Shown: positions 1-23,140, numbered from the stretch's first letter. The stretch: DNA of 37,066 bases from Branchiostoma floridae (GCF_000003815.2 NC_049988.1:20764579-20801644), one strand, 5' to 3'. Made by a program: numbers and translations. The notes: generated by a model from the sequence alone, not told the origin.

Positions 1-6
1 CTAACG

Positions 7-453
7 GATGACGTGGCATTAGGTGGTACGAATGGCATTTTGTTTTTCTGCAACTGGCAGACTAATTTTCTGTGAAAAGGAGTTGATCTGTGCTGGGAGG
101 TAGAAACATCAAAAACTTTGTAAGTCAGAACTTTTAATGTAGTCATTGAAATGTTGTTCTTTCAGTTCAGCATAACCAGAATATCTTTTCTTGTCCAAGA
201 ACCACGAAATTGAATTAATGAGGCCCAAAGATACCAGAGTTCCACAATGATGATACACAACATACCCAGTAAACACAAACAACAACAGACCATATTTACA
301 TTCACCTGTAGGGATGACTTGGCATTACGTGGTAAGAATGGCATTTTGTTTTTCTGCAAGTGGCAGACTAATTTTCTGGGAAAAGGAGTTAATCTATGCC
401 GGGAGGTAGAAACATGAAAAGGTTGGTACGTGAGAACTCATGTAGTCATTAAA
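7..453. repeat. Direct repeat pair, about 140 bp
   Basis: Positions 7-150 and 313-453 are diverged direct copies. Both share a GATGAC-TGGCATTA start, a GGCATTTTGTTTTTCTGCAA core and a GGGAGGTAGAAACAT block. The spacing is about 306 bp. The intervening sequence holds no exon I can recognise. It is probably an old tandem duplication or two copies of a dispersed repeat. Confidence 0.6.
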
Positions 454-621
454 TCCCCGTGTTTTTATTCAGACATTGCAAACCCTTCCTCTTCTCACCG
501 CAGATCCCATCGCTCAGACTGACGAACAGACTGTATGATAGTTAAGAAATGAGAAATTGAATTCTGTTTTCAACAGTTCCTAAATTTGTGTTTGTCAGGA
601 AATTCGGCCTCCAAGGTCCAT

Positions 622-690
622 TTACCTCCGTGAAAAATGGAGGTATTGTTTTTTATATTTCTGTCTGTGCTTAGGCGTGCCTGCCTATGT
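622..690 (+). repeat. Fragment of ACCTCC-hairpin repeat family
   Basis: A short palindromic start (ACCTCCGTGA then AATGGAGGT) is followed by a TCTGTCTGTG stretch. The same arrangement begins the longer copies at 5968 and 31465. This copy looks 3'-truncated. No coding potential is visible. Confidence 0.45.
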
Positions 691-752
691 TTCCACTTAC
701 TTTAGTCAGCAGTAAGTAACTTAAGCTCAGTGTGGATGGTGATTATATCTGA

Positions 753-852
753 NNNNNNNNNNNNNNNNNNNNNNNNNNNNNNNNNNNNNNNNNNNNNNNN
801 NNNNNNNNNNNNNNNNNNNNNNNNNNNNNNNNNNNNNNNNNNNNNNNNNNNN
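753..852. other. Assembly gap (100 N)
   Basis: Run of exactly 100 N, a conventional scaffold gap of unknown true size. Confidence 0.99.
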
Positions 853-1770
853 CTACAGAACACAATAACCAATTACAGCCTGTGGCTTTGGCTGGAAGCG
901 ATGAGGTCTTAGTCGATGCAGCGGCAGACAAAATGACGGGATTATCAGACGATCTGAAGCAGAAGTTCTCTCCACTGCCTGTTGCTACTGCACTCAGTCT
1001 GCGGATCTCCTCGACGGAAACCCAATTAACAATTAGGCATTAGAGCTGACCTATAGAGTAGCAGCCTAACGAAGGGATTATGTCACAATCTCCACCAGAA
1101 GTATGCTGCTTGTTACCCACCTGTTCAGACTCTCTAACACCTCAATTACGCCCCAAGACACACGGAAGTCTAAATTTTAGTTGACGAAGAAGCATAGAAA
1201 TTAAAGGATTATAGAAAAAAAATTACACCAGATATGTTTGTAGCCTTATGCTTATCTCTCTAGGCTGGCAATCTTCTAGAGTAAGAAGAAACGAGGAGGA
1301 CATGAATCTATTCAATGAAGAAGTAGTTTGTTTGTTTGTTTGTTTATTTTTATTTAACCAGGGTTACATATCACCAATTTAGGCGTTTTTCAAAGTTCCC
1401 TGGGGGTTAAAAGAAAGGACTGCAAAAAGTTCAAGGCAAGCAGAACTTTTCTGACAGGCAGTACTTTCCTGGCAGGCAGAAGTGCTTAGTTGAAGGAGCA
1501 ACAACCAAATGAAACTGGCTTAAAACAGGATAAAACTCAGAAGGTTGCTACGTCAGTTGCTCTGATGAGGCTGGGGAACTATTCAATGAAAACCCAAATA
1601 ACAATGAAGCCTTTCTTCTGTGAACCTCCTTGACTCAAGCCCAAGAAATAAACTTAGACTTAGTTTAGAAGCATTGGCCAAGAAGGGATTAAAACAGGCA
1701 GAAGCTTTCAGCAAGTTGTTTTGTCCATTTGAGTAAAACCCAAGAAACAATTAGTAGCTTCCACTCAACT
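853..1770. other. No gene seen
   Basis: No exon with recognisable protein similarity and good splice sites is visible. There is a short (GTTT)n tract near 1325-1345. Presumably intron or upstream sequence of the HECW gene. Confidence 0.4.
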
Positions 1771-2850
1771 GAGCAGTAGTTCATTGAAGGTATTAAAGAA
1801 GATTCCTGTCAGAACTTTTCTGCATGCCAGTTAGAAGAGCTCAAGCTGTGGATTTCTTCTACTAAGACCCAAGAAACCATGAAGTCCAAGCTTGGACCTA
1901 GTTTCACCCAACCTTTCTGCCTAGAACTCTTCCATTGAGTATGAGAATTTACTGGAGTCTAGGAAACTATGACGCCTTGGCGCTAAGTCAACTAACAGTA
2001 GTCAATGAAGGGGTTAAAAGAGGTGTCCTAGACAACTTTTCTGCCTAATATCCTCAGTCTGTTAATTTGTCTGCAAATTTGCTGGAGTAAAACTCAGGGA
2101 ACTACGAAGCTTCAGCTCCAGTTCAGGGAGCAGCAGCAAAATGGGTAGATTATAAAGGATTACAGCAGGATTCGGAGCAGAAGTTTTCTGTCATCAGAGA
2201 AGGCTACAGATCTCCATAAAACCCAGTTGCCTCTGGTCAACAAAACAGTAGTCAATGAAGGGGTTATAAGAGGCGTCCTAGCCAACTTTTCATGTCAGTG
2301 ACTTCTGTTAATTTGTCTGCAAATTAGCTGGAGTAAAACTCAGGAAACTACGAAGCTGCAGCTTCAGTTCGGCAAGCAGTAGCAAAATGGGTAGATTATA
2401 AAGGATTATAGACGGATTCCAAGCAGAAGTTTTCTGTCATCAGAGAAGGCTACAGATCTCCATAAAACCCAGTTGCCTCTGGTCAACGTAACAGTAGTCA
2501 ATGAAGGGGCTATAAGAGGTGTCATTGCCAACGTTTCTGCCTATAACTCCTCCATTGAGTCTATGAATTTGCTGGAGTAAAATTTAGGAAACTATGGAAC
2601 CTTGGCTCTAGTCAAATAACAGCAGTCAATGATGGGGTTATAAGAGGCATCCTAGCCAACTTTTCTGCCTGTGACTTCTCTGTTAATTTGTCTGCAAATT
2701 TGCTCGAGTAAAACTAGGAAACTACGAAGCTTCAGCTTCAGTTCGGCGAGCAGCAGCAAAATGGGTAGATTATAAAGGATTACAGCAGGATTCCCAGCAG
2801 AAGTTTCCTGCCTGTAACTCATTTGCTGGGGCTGCAGATCAGCTCGGGTA
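1770..2850. repeat. Long-period degenerate tandem repeat
   Basis: Blocks recur in the same order: AGTCAATGAAGGGGTTATAA near 2000, 2250, 2490 and 2625, and AAATGGGTAGATTATAAAGG near 2140, 2385 and 2758. The period is about 240-250 bp with internal deletions. Copies are diverged and have no shared open frame, so this reads as non-coding satellite-like sequence. Confidence 0.65.
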
Positions 2851-2979
2851 GAACCTGGGACTGGATCAGGACGTATCCACGCGGAAAATCCACTTACATT
2901 GTTCCCGCAGGATGGATTACCGCAGTGCGGATCCCGGGGGAGTAGTGAACAGAGCCGACTTACCCCCTCATGGAGCAAT

Positions 2980-4058
2980 TCCTATCTAAATCCTGCAGCC
3001 GGGCAGTGCCGACGTGTGGCTTAGGGCTTCATCGGTGGGCAGTGAAGTGGTGTTAGGGATGAGCTAATTAAAACAACTTAGAACACCCATGGACTTTACC
3101 CAACAGAATATGCCCAATGGTTTGCATGATAGACTTTAAAGAAAACTCTGGCCAAGAAATGTTCTCAATTTCTCTTCAAGGCAAGCCTTAAATCCCTCAG
3201 ATTTTAGATGAGTAACAAGTACGTCATATGGGGAAGTTTCTCCTTTCACAACTTTAATTATGATTTCATGATTTTCTTTAGTTTGACTTTAAAGTAAGCT
3301 TCTCCAGATAGAATAAAAAGCACTGTTTGACCAAAGTTGCTCTTTGCTGTGCCACTGAACAAGAGTTACTGTGCTGCCCAGAAACAAAAATTATGACAAC
3401 AAAACTTCTAATGTTCGAGCACAATACAGTGTGGTCAGTGCAACCATAAAAAGCAAGTGTTCTTCATTGTTGAACAGATAAGACAACAGCCAGGGGATGA
3501 CTTATACTCATCTGCTGTGACTCCTTGAAGTAATACCAAGACACATTGCCATGTCTCCACTAAAAAAGAAATATCTACAGTGGAAGACCTTCACAAACAC
3601 AAGCACAACATATATATCTTGCCCATGGTACATAAGGATTTATGAACCACAGTCCCTCACAATAAGATAAGACAGTGCTGCCAGAAGCAGAAGTTCAAAC
3701 AAGTCACCATGCAACAGACAGCACGGACAAGATATAAACTTGAGCAATATAACTTTATTAAAATTGCAGTGTTGCCACTGAATTATAGGTTGTTATCTAC
3801 CAGGGACTAGGTAGGTAGGTAGGTATCTACCTCAGCTTTTTGAAGACGTTTGCTGTTCAGGAGGGTTTATATAGCTATGGAGGGTAGGGATATGGATGGG
3901 GGAGAGAGTCATGTTCATCCCTGCAACTAGCATGCCTGGATATATAGAGGGAGAGAGTCATGGTGATCTGGGCAACCTGCACGGCCGGATGATGATGATA
4001 TGTTGGAAGTAAATGAAAGCTGCTGCTAATGTCCTGAGATATCCAACAGTGGACAGTC
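2980..4058. other. No gene seen
   Basis: A GTAG microsatellite lies near 3808-3825 and a small duplication containing GGGAGAGAGTCATG near 3900-3965. Nothing else recognisable on either strand. Confidence 0.4.
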
Positions 4059-4705
4059 ATGTTCCCTAGAGTACTACCGACAAGGAGAGATAACGTTAAC
4101 TCCTGGCCTCAACCAGAAACAAATGATCCTTGTATCAGCAGTTGCAGAAGTTCAGACAGAAGAGTACCTTACATCATGGCTGGGCACAGGAGGATTCAGC
4201 GAGAAGTGGACCAGTTCCCACAAGTACTAACGACAAGAGAAGAGATAACGTTAACTCCTGGCCTCAACCAGAAACAAATGATCCGTGTATCAGCAGTTGC
4301 AGAAGTTCAGATCTGAGAGTAAACTACATCATAGCTGGGCACAGGAGGATTCAGCAAGAAGAGGACCAGTTCCCACAAGTACTAACGACAAGAGAAGAGA
4401 TAACGTTATCTCCTGGCTTCGACCAAAAACAAAAGTTCCCTCGAGTACTTAAATGACAAGGAGAGATATCTCCAGGCTTCAACAGAAACAAAGATCCTTG
4501 TATCTGCACTTGCAGGAGTTCAGACCGGAGAGTACCTTATGGCTGGTCACAGGAGGATTCAGCAAGAAGAGGACAAGTTCCCACGAGTACTACTGACAAG
4601 AGAAGAGATAACGTTTAACTTACTTCTAGCTTTGACCAAAAACAAAAGTTCCCTCGAGTACTTAAACGACAAGGAGAGATATCTCCAGGCTTCAACAGAA
4701 ACAAA
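4059..4705 (+). repeat. Tandem repeat, period about 160 bp
   Basis: The unit contains AGAGATAACGTTA, CCAGAAACAAATGATCC, CAGTTGCAGAAGTTCAG and CACAGGAGGATTCAGC. About four copies run into the assembly gap at 4706. Parts stay open in one frame, but different copies are open in different frames and the peptides match nothing I know, so I treat it as non-coding. Confidence 0.7.
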
Positions 4706-4805
4706 NNNNNNNNNNNNNNNNNNNNNNNNNNNNNNNNNNNNNNNNNNNNNNNNNNNNNNNNNNNNNNNNNNNNNNNNNNNNNNNNNNNNNNNNNNNNNNN
4801 NNNNN
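4706..4805. other. Assembly gap (100 N)
   Basis: Run of exactly 100 N inside the tandem repeat. The exon coding the first half of the WW domain could be lost here or lie further upstream. Confidence 0.99.
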
Positions 4806-4845
4806 GTGGGGGGTCCGTAGGGACCTGCCCAGGGGTAATATTATT

Positions 4846-4921
4846 CCAGATGTTTTATTGATATAATCTCATCTGTTTCTATGATCCCATTTTCAGATGT
4901 TTTTTATTGATCACATTTCAG
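4846..4921 (+). repeat. Triplicated splice acceptor before HECW exon 1
   Basis: The acceptor plus the first exon bases (CAG then ATGTTTT-ATTGAT) occurs three times, with exon-like starts near 4849, 4897 and 4922. The last two are 25 bp apart. Only 4922 continues into the conserved WW sequence, and using 4897 would shift the frame. Confidence 0.75.
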
Positions 4922-15802
<10,881 letters not shown>

Positions 15803-16049
15803 GCCGCCTGCGCTCTGCGGAGCTGAAACCTGACACTTCACACCAGCTGGGAGAAGAGTCGCGTTGCTTGGTGTAGCTGTAAGCTGATACAGTTGTGTTG
15901 GAGCAAGCCTCTACAGACACAGCTGAGAGGAAACCTGATACCCAGCCCAGCTGACATGGCACAGCGGTGAGATGCACCACCTGCAGCGGTGTGAGACTTG
16001 TGCCACCTGTACAGACTTCTGTCATTCAATATACATGTGTAAAGCCATA

Positions 16050-16455
16050 TGCTCTGCTCAACATGCAACCTGATACAGCTGTGAGAGAACTCTTGTAACC
16101 TGATACAGCTGTGAGAGAACTCTTGTAACCTGACACAGCTGTGAGAGAACTCTTGTAACATGATACAGCTGTGAGAGAACTCTTGTAACCTGATACAGCT
16201 GACAGAACTCTTGTAACCTGATACAGCTGTGAAAGAATTCTCATAACCTGATACTGCTGAGAGAATTCTTCTAACTTCATACTGATGTGACAGTCCCTCT
16301 TGTAACTTGATACAGCTGTGTGATAACTCCTGTAACCTGATTATGCTGTGAAGTTACTCTTGTAACCTGATACAGCTGTGAGAGAACTCTTGTAACCAGA
16401 TACAGCTGAAAGAGTACTCTTGTAACCTGATACAGCTGTGAGAGAACTCTTCTAA
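16050..16455 (+). repeat. 30-bp minisatellite downstream of HECW stop
   Basis: About a dozen copies of AACCTGATACAGCTGTGAGA plus GAACTCTTGT. The unit shares TTGTAACCTGACAC with the array upstream of the terminal exon. Confidence 0.92.
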
Positions 16456-17120
16456 CCTAACACAACAGCAGCCAATCACTGATCAGGTTACAGCAGCAAC
16501 CAATCACTGATCAGGTTACAGCTGCAGCCAATCACTGATCAGGATACAACAGCAGCTAATTGGTGATCAATTTACCACAGTAGCCAATCACACATCAGGA
16601 AACCAGTCAGAAACAGGCTGTATTCCTGAGGCCATCTGATTGGCTGATGCTTGTCAGGTGGGCAGCAGTTCTCTCACAGCTGATCAGCTGTTCAATATAT
16701 CAGGCAAGGTCATGACCTTCAGCTCCATCAGGTGGATCAGCCAGTCAGTATTTGTTTGTTTGTTTGTTTGTTTGTTCTGTGTAGAGCCAATATTCCAAGT
16801 CTTCATCAGTACACTATGAATTACTGTAGAAGAAGTAAGACTTATTCAGAGTGCATATTTATTATGATGTGGAGACAGAATCACAGTAAGCTGTAAAGAC
16901 TGAAGAGTTGTGTTCTATGTATGTAACACATGATTTTGTGCAATCTTCCTGGCCTTCCCAGGATCCTCTTCTGCTGTGTCTAAGCCATCGGGAGGGTCGT
17001 GTGGGGTCATGGACAATGATGTCATGTGGAAGATACTGCTACAGTATGGGCATTGTTTTATAACCTGCACATTCTGTCCACAGTATGACATGAGCTGTGC
17101 CACTGAGATGGGCCTTGTGC

Positions 17121-17126
17121 AATAAA
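17121..17126 (+). terminator. Candidate poly(A) signal for HECW
   Basis: AATAAA about 1.3 kb after the stop codon, the first canonical hexamer I find there. An ATTAAA lies at 18111. Confidence 0.45.
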
Positions 17127-17149
17127 GGATGGACCTTTCTTAAACACAC

Positions 17150-19600
17150 CAGGTGTCCGTAGAGATGATGGGTTAGACCCTGTAGAATATCCAGATGCCT
17201 ACAGAGATGACTGGGTTAGACCCTGGAGTTGCCCGGTAGAGTGTAGAGGTTGTTCTGCACATGTCATGTGCTCTTACTACAGAATTCAGTATGTCCTGCA
17301 CGTATACTGTGGAATGGACTTGTATTATAGATAATGATGATGATGCATTCCTTCCTGCCTAGTACGATGTGCAACTATTTGTAATGATGGACTCTCCAAG
17401 GCTCCATATTCCTGTAAACTTGAAATGATGGCCTTGCAGCAAGATTTTGCTTTATTCTTTATGTAAAGTTTTATTCGATATGATATAAAAGACAAAAGTA
17501 ACTAATGTTTAATCCTGTTGCAAATGAGAGAAATTCTATCATTCCTGATGAACTCATCCCAATCTACAGCAACTGTGATGGTGGTATGCCAGTAGCACTC
17601 CTGTTGTAGCATGGAAAATCGCTAACACTTTATACGACAACTCCTGTTGTAGCTTTGCCTGTGCTAGTATCTCCATAATCAACAATGGATAGTGAGTGAT
17701 CTGTGTCAGAAACTCAAGTTCCTTAAAACTGACTTCACTTGACAATTCAAAACGTCATCCAGGCTCAATGTTGTCCTGTAAATTTCCAACACAGAAAATT
17801 GGATACAGTCAGGGATTGCAAATTCCTTGGCAAATACTGGAGTTGGTCGGTCAAAAATTTGGATTTTGTGTGTTGAAAATTACAGTACAACAGACAAGCC
17901 TACTGACTGATGGTTTGCCAAGCAGATGTTTGCTTGGAAAATCGGAACATTTCCTGTCGCACCGGAGAACTTGTGCTTCAGCAACCTGGGACAGATAACA
18001 ATTTTCCTGCCAGACATCTGCTTGGAGCTTGCCTCCACCCGAACCAGGCAAGCAGACGCTTGGTGCAATTCTGTATGACAAGTATTTATCACCGCCATAG
18101 TTCTATGCTGCATTAAACGTCAAAGGGTGATGCAGTAGCCAGGCAACAGTAACCAGGCAACAGCCACCTGCAGAAGCCTGCAGGATTTTTGAAGCCTGTT
18201 TTGATCTAAGAAACATACTAGCACATTTGTTGTTAATGTTATATAATATATGAATATTGTATGTTGATTTTATTTACATTTGTTGCTCTGCCGTAATTTG
18301 TGTCAAATCAGTCATGAATTCTGCTGCTAACTCAGTGATGTAACTGACAGAAATTTATGTGCTTTCTAATTTGTCTAGCTGATACAATGGCCCTTCAGTG
18401 TAACACACCAGCTTCTGTATCTATATCTGTATAGCCGGTATAACCACCCTAAAGCGTAACACAGCAGCTTCAAGGTGCTTGAAGTTGGCAGCTTTCTTAC
18501 ACCCAAGAAATGGCACCCAATGGAAAGGTGCTTTTTGTGTTTTTACCTGAGGCGAACTTTGTCTGCTCTGTTTTACTACGTAACCATATATTCTATGAGA
18601 CACCTTGTGTGATTGGTAGTTTTACCGACTACCACATATTCTACGAGACAGCCTGTGTGATTGGTTAGTATTGACCTCTGACCTGGTGTCACAGAGAAGT
18701 TTGAGGAGCAAATTAGATTTTACACCGAAGATGCTGGTTGGTTCATTTTCAATGTTGTTATGAAACATAAACTGCCCAGTACTGACACGTGTTCGGTTGT
18801 CTTATTGTTCTTCCTTAGTACGTTCTTTTAAAGTCATAGGAACTGTCTTACTGTGCTTCCTTAGTACGTTCTTAAGTCATAGGAACTGTCTTACTGTGCT
18901 CATAGATGGAGAGATGCCAAGCGACCATTCAATGGGCTGGCCTGATCATATACAGACACTAGGCCTGGCTGCGTTTTCCATTTCCTAGGCCTCCCCTCCT
19001 CTACCCCAAGGTTCAGGTATGTCGAAGAGAAAACACCTACACGGAAGGTCACGGTCGCGGGTTGTTGCCAACATCTGCGGGCGCTTTTCCCGCCACATTC
19101 CGGGCATGCCGGACTTCTACAGGAGCTTTTCCCGACAAATTCCGGGCATGCCGGGACATCTGCGCCTCCACCACCCGCGTGGTATAAAACCTTCCGGACT
19201 TTCTGATGATATTCTATAAACCAAACTCCTTGTTCTAACAAACTGATTCCGACTGGCGTCAAACCTCCCGGTCCTTCTAACAAACTGATTCCGACTGGCG
19301 GCATTAAGCCTCAAAATGATCGGACAGACAGAACTATATCTACAACGTTATTTACAGAAACGAGTTCACTGTCCGCGCTTGTTGATAAGCCGGGTATTTT
19401 ATGTCAGTTCAGTTCAACGTTGTCGCTAGTACAGCCGCAGGTCAGTGCCCGCTGTGGCAGAGCCAGAGCAGGCTTACGGAGGCTGATCCCGGTGATTTGA
19501 GGAGACAGGGAAAATTTGGGGGCTTATCGGAATTTGTTTTTGGTGTGTGGCTGTAATAGTGAGGTTAGTCGCAGATGACAGCAGAAATTGGCGACTTCCG
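17150..19600. other. Intergenic, no gene seen
   Basis: Small tandem duplications occur around 17150-17225, 18590-18670, 18800-18900 (CTTAGTACGTTCTT) and 19220-19300 (TCTAACAAACTGATTCCGAC). A dispersed repeat copy is at 18417-18480. ATTCCGGGCATGCCGG occurs twice near 19098-19155. No supported exon. Confidence 0.4.
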
Positions 19601-19665
19601 CGCTGCCGGCGGTGTTGGCAGGTACCCAGCATGCAGCACTCTGTCATTACTGTACTCACGCTTGG

Positions 19666-19920
19666 TGACGTCACCACTGGCAGGTGCCCAGCACCTTGTC
19701 ATTACTGTACTCATGACGTCACCACGGACCAGGACAAACAACCGCGGCAAAGGTGCGGCCAAATTTGGGCCGGTTTTCCTTCCGGCTTCTGTGTAAACTG
19801 CACACGGGTTTTACCAAATTTGGGGCAGTTTTCCGCCTTCTGGTACCGAGGGTCAGAGGTCAGGGTCGGCATTCGGACATCCGTGTGGAGTCAGATGTGC
19901 GTACAGTGGACATGACGTCA
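19666..19920. promoter_or_regulatory. Three CRE octamers
   Basis: Perfect TGACGTCA at 19666-19673, 19714-19721 and 19913-19920. The first two lie in a local duplication (GTCATTACTGTACTCA ... GACGTCACCAC). TGACGTCA is the CREB/ATF palindrome. The function is inference. Confidence 0.35.
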
Positions 19921-19992
19921 CTGGGAACGTGTGCTGTCAACATGCGGCAGCGAGCATGGGGCAGGATACAGTTCGGTTTGGTATATTGACAT

Positions 19993-20266
19993 CTCCATTA
20001 GAGGTACGTTTATGAAGGTTAGACATCCAGATAAGCAATATTCAAATACAATTCAATCTCTACAACTGGATAAAAAATGGATATTTACTTCCGGACGTTT
20101 CGAGTGACATCCATCACTCTTCTTCAGCAAAAGCAGAATGAACTAGTCAGAACAATTCAATACCAGTACAGCTAACTAGAAAAACTGGTTTAAGCACTAA
20201 ATCGTTAGGATCATATGCAAAAGGTTACACAAAGTAAATCATGTTAGGAAACCTCCATTAGAGGTA
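19993..20266 (-). mobile_element. Retroelement-like insertion with 14-bp target duplication
   Basis: CTCCATTAGAGGTA occurs at 19993-20006 and 20253-20266, flanking about 246 bp. A target duplication of that length suits LINE- or SINE-type insertion. On the minus strand the insert contains CTGAAGA, a 6-bp stem and GAAAC (20127 down to 20097). Orientation is assigned from this motif only. Confidence 0.6.
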
Positions 20267-20892
20267 AATCACTATAAAACACAGTAACGGGTCTGCTGTA
20301 TGACTTTACGGCTCCAATCTGCTGGGAGAAAAGCAATGCCCCCATCCCCCGGATACATGCACAGCAAACCAGAGTCACGTGACTCCAGGCAAGGTTTCAA
20401 GCCCACCGGACCTGCCAATCTCATTCTCCTACAGCAGAGTACCGTCAGTCATTTATTCCTGACTGTACTCTGCTTTCCTTCCCTTTTGCCGGCGGTATTA
20501 CCCGCCCTACTTATTACATATTAATGAGCTTGCCCTTATATGGGCAGTCAGCCGTTGGGGATCGGGCGTTGGCATGGTGAGCAAACAAAGTCATGGTAAT
20601 ACGTAACATGATTGGCTGATAGCTTCCCAGCGGCCTTTGCGAGACAGCTTCCGACAAAATGAAGCCCAAGGAAGGCCTGTTCTCTGATTGGTTGACAGCT
20701 TGTTTGTGGCGACAATCATAATACCCGTAGGTAGGCCCTGGGACAGCAGGGCCCCATAAGGTAGTGCCGTTGGGGACCGGGCGTTAGGAGGATGGCCAAT
20801 CTCAAAGCAGATGAAAGGAGCGAAAATCGTATTTTGCACATCACATCACATCTGCTTGGAGATAGAACCCTATAGGTCACGATTTGCCTCTC

Positions 20893-20942
20893 AGGCATGC
20901 GCACTCGGCACGCCTCACGTCAAGTGCGCCGGTTTCGCGCCA
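20893..20942. promoter_or_regulatory. NRF1-like and E2F-like sites
   Basis: GGCATGCGCAC near 20894 resembles an NRF1 site and TTTCGCGCC near 20933 an E2F site, in a CpG-containing stretch. I see no gene start immediately nearby that I can name, so this is only a possible promoter. Confidence 0.25.
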
Positions 20943-22985
20943 TTGACGCCATGAGCTGGAACTCCAAGTGCTTGATAGGCGCGCTCCAGGCAACTGCAAG
21001 TCCGTTCCGTAGACAAGGAAAATACTAGTACATGTACAAGAGAAGATTTATTATTGACTTTATTCAAATTGAAATCAAATGGAGTTCTATGATAACAACG
21101 TCACGCGCATTTAGGCAGTTCAGTTCAATTTGCCCGAGTAAAAAAACTGAGGCAAATCGACCTTTATCTTCGTCTTCCCTACACGTTCCAGTACAATCAA
21201 TCCAGAGGTTCGCAAGTCATACCGACCACAACAATCCGGAATCCGAAACTTGACAGAGAGAGAAAGAGAGGGAGAGAGAGACGAAGGGGAGGGGGGGGGG
21301 GGGATAGATAAAGACAGATGATCAAAACACCGTACGCTAAGTTTTGGAACCCTGATGATGACATCACATCACAATTGAACACCAGGAAACGCTAACCGTT
21401 AACTTTACTGTTTGACTTCATTTGGACCCACAAAGTGAGCTGGATATCTCAAGCTTCGCTTCGTGCGGGCTAGCCCGAACAATATGAGAAAGGTTGGCAG
21501 AACAGAACAGTCACATATGTGAGAAAGGTTGGCAGAACAGGACGATCACTCATAACGGTTGGCGTAACTCATGATGCCGTCACGGTTACGGTTTATGAGT
21601 TTATCACTCGGTGCGTTCTTCAATTTCGCCTAGGATGTAGCATTTGGTCATGGAAGCCGTATCGCCTGCCCCCTCCCACTAGCTAACGTTACCCGAGTCA
21701 TGTCAACTATTTCTGATGGGAATATATTCAGCTTTCCCAAAATAGCGCCGCTTCCTCTAATGGTTCCCACTTCTATTCTGGGCACGCTTGACTCAACCGC
21801 GCAGAATGGACAGTTTGGGTGACAATAATAGCAGCATGATAAAGGATGAATGTTCGGCACAAAAACTCCCAATGAGTCACCTGTCTGCAGTTAGGACTAC
21901 TGTCGCTAGACGGCTTTCTATTTAAACTTTCCCGCGATCTGCACGATTTCTGAACATACCAACATCTACACAAATGGGGGTGTCGTATTTAATAAAGCAT
22001 AGTTTTTGGAACGACAGTCTTATGATTCATCCAATAAACTATACAATTCTCTTTAAATATATAGTTTACACCTCCAAATATTATAAAGATATCCTTAAGT
22101 ATACAAATTACTATTTATTGAAATTAACAAAGAACCCATTTCTTTCCATATTATTTACCTTTTGGTCCGCTCCGTTCCAGAGCTGGCCTCTCATTGGACA
22201 AGTCAAACGCAGATGACATCATCGAAAACTTCTCAAGTTTCCAGGTACCCGAAGGTGAAATATTTCCTTAAAAATATTATCAAAATTACAAGTCACAAAC
22301 TTTCCTTAACGCCAATCGGGGATTTGTGGTTAAGAGGAAATTTCAGCCTCTTTGAGCGTGACTTCATTTTTCTTGACGACGTAGAGCCGAGGTGTAAACA
22401 AACTGTAAACTGAGCTTTCCGTGGGGTCGCCTTGAAACCGGCATCTTCACATGTTGCGGTTGTGCACTGAGAAGTTCTTGGCTGGAAGGGCAAGACGCTT
22501 GCCAACTTCCTCAAGTCAGACCTGGACTTCTTAAACTTTGGTGACTTAAAGGAACTCTGAAACCAGACCGATCTGCAGTGCGAAGCCTCCTGTGTGTTTC
22601 CCGGTCTCGCGTGTGTTTGTGTCGTGCGAGGGACAAGTTTTCTGGGCGGTTGTGTTGTGTTTGCTCGGTTTAAACCGTCACAGGTCGGCCAGTCCACACC
22701 TGGGTACAGGAGGATAATTTTGTACCCGCCGGACGGTTTTCAGCTCTGACTTTCCCCACAATCATCGTGATTTTTACACCTTGGCTGGCTGAAACTCCTG
22801 CCGACGCCAGCAGACGGAGAATCCCGGAGTGAGTCAGGGTCCTTCCGTCCGTGTGGCGGCCAGACCCGGATAGAACCCGGCCCTTTGTTGAGCAGCTTCG
22901 CCAGGTTTTGTTGGATTTTTGGGTGGAATCTTGAGTAATTTCTGGCGGCATCTGGAGTTTTGATGCGGACGTGTTGCCCGCCTGG

Positions 22986-23140
22986 ATGCCCCTGCAGGAG
23001 CTCTCACTGACCCAGGCTGCTGGCATGAACCCCGGCGGCGGCAGCGGAGCCGAGCCGGGCTCGGAGGCGGACGGCATCCGGCACGCCGTCAGGACCGACT
23101 CCTTCCACGGCGTGTACACGGTGGAGGAGGAGCTGGGCAG
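22986..23140 (+). CDS. Probable STK17/DRAK-like kinase, first coding exon
   Basis: 155 nt from the first in-frame ATG (an in-frame TGA lies upstream near 22932), ending LGCAG|GTGAGG-type donor in phase 2. A second in-frame ATG at 23025 has the better context (G at -3) and may be the real start. The product ends IRHAVRTDSFHGVYTVEEEL plus GR. This resembles the N-terminus of STK17A, where VRTEPF...Y...ELGR leads directly into the kinase glycine loop (GKFAVV). STK17/DRAK kinases are death-associated Ser/Thr kinases. The catalytic exons are not in view, so another kinase with an ELGR start remains possible. A Gly/Glu-rich unconserved stretch precedes the match. 5'UTR probably starts after about 22440. 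Confidence 0.5.

Larger units (their letters stand above)
15803..17145 (+). other. HECW: Probable HECW 3'UTR
   Basis: No further coding similarity. Contains a 30-bp minisatellite (16050-16455), tandem CAGCAGCCAATCACTGATCAG copies (16465-16590), a (TTTG)n tract (16748-16776) and an AATAAA at 17121. Extent is inferred from that signal only. Confidence 0.5.

Noticed and set aside
4059-4820. Open frames in the 160-bp tandem repeat as a repetitive protein
   Set aside because: Copies are open in different frames, indels break the frame, and no splice sites connect it to HECW.
19092-19160. p53-type response element (GGGCATGCC repeated)
   Set aside because: The two half-sites are imperfect and too far apart, and lie in a local duplication.
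22293-23119. Two minus-strand open frames of 134 and 149 residues
   Set aside because: They are antisense to the kinase-like 5'UTR and first exon; the plus strand has the ELGR similarity and a consensus donor.
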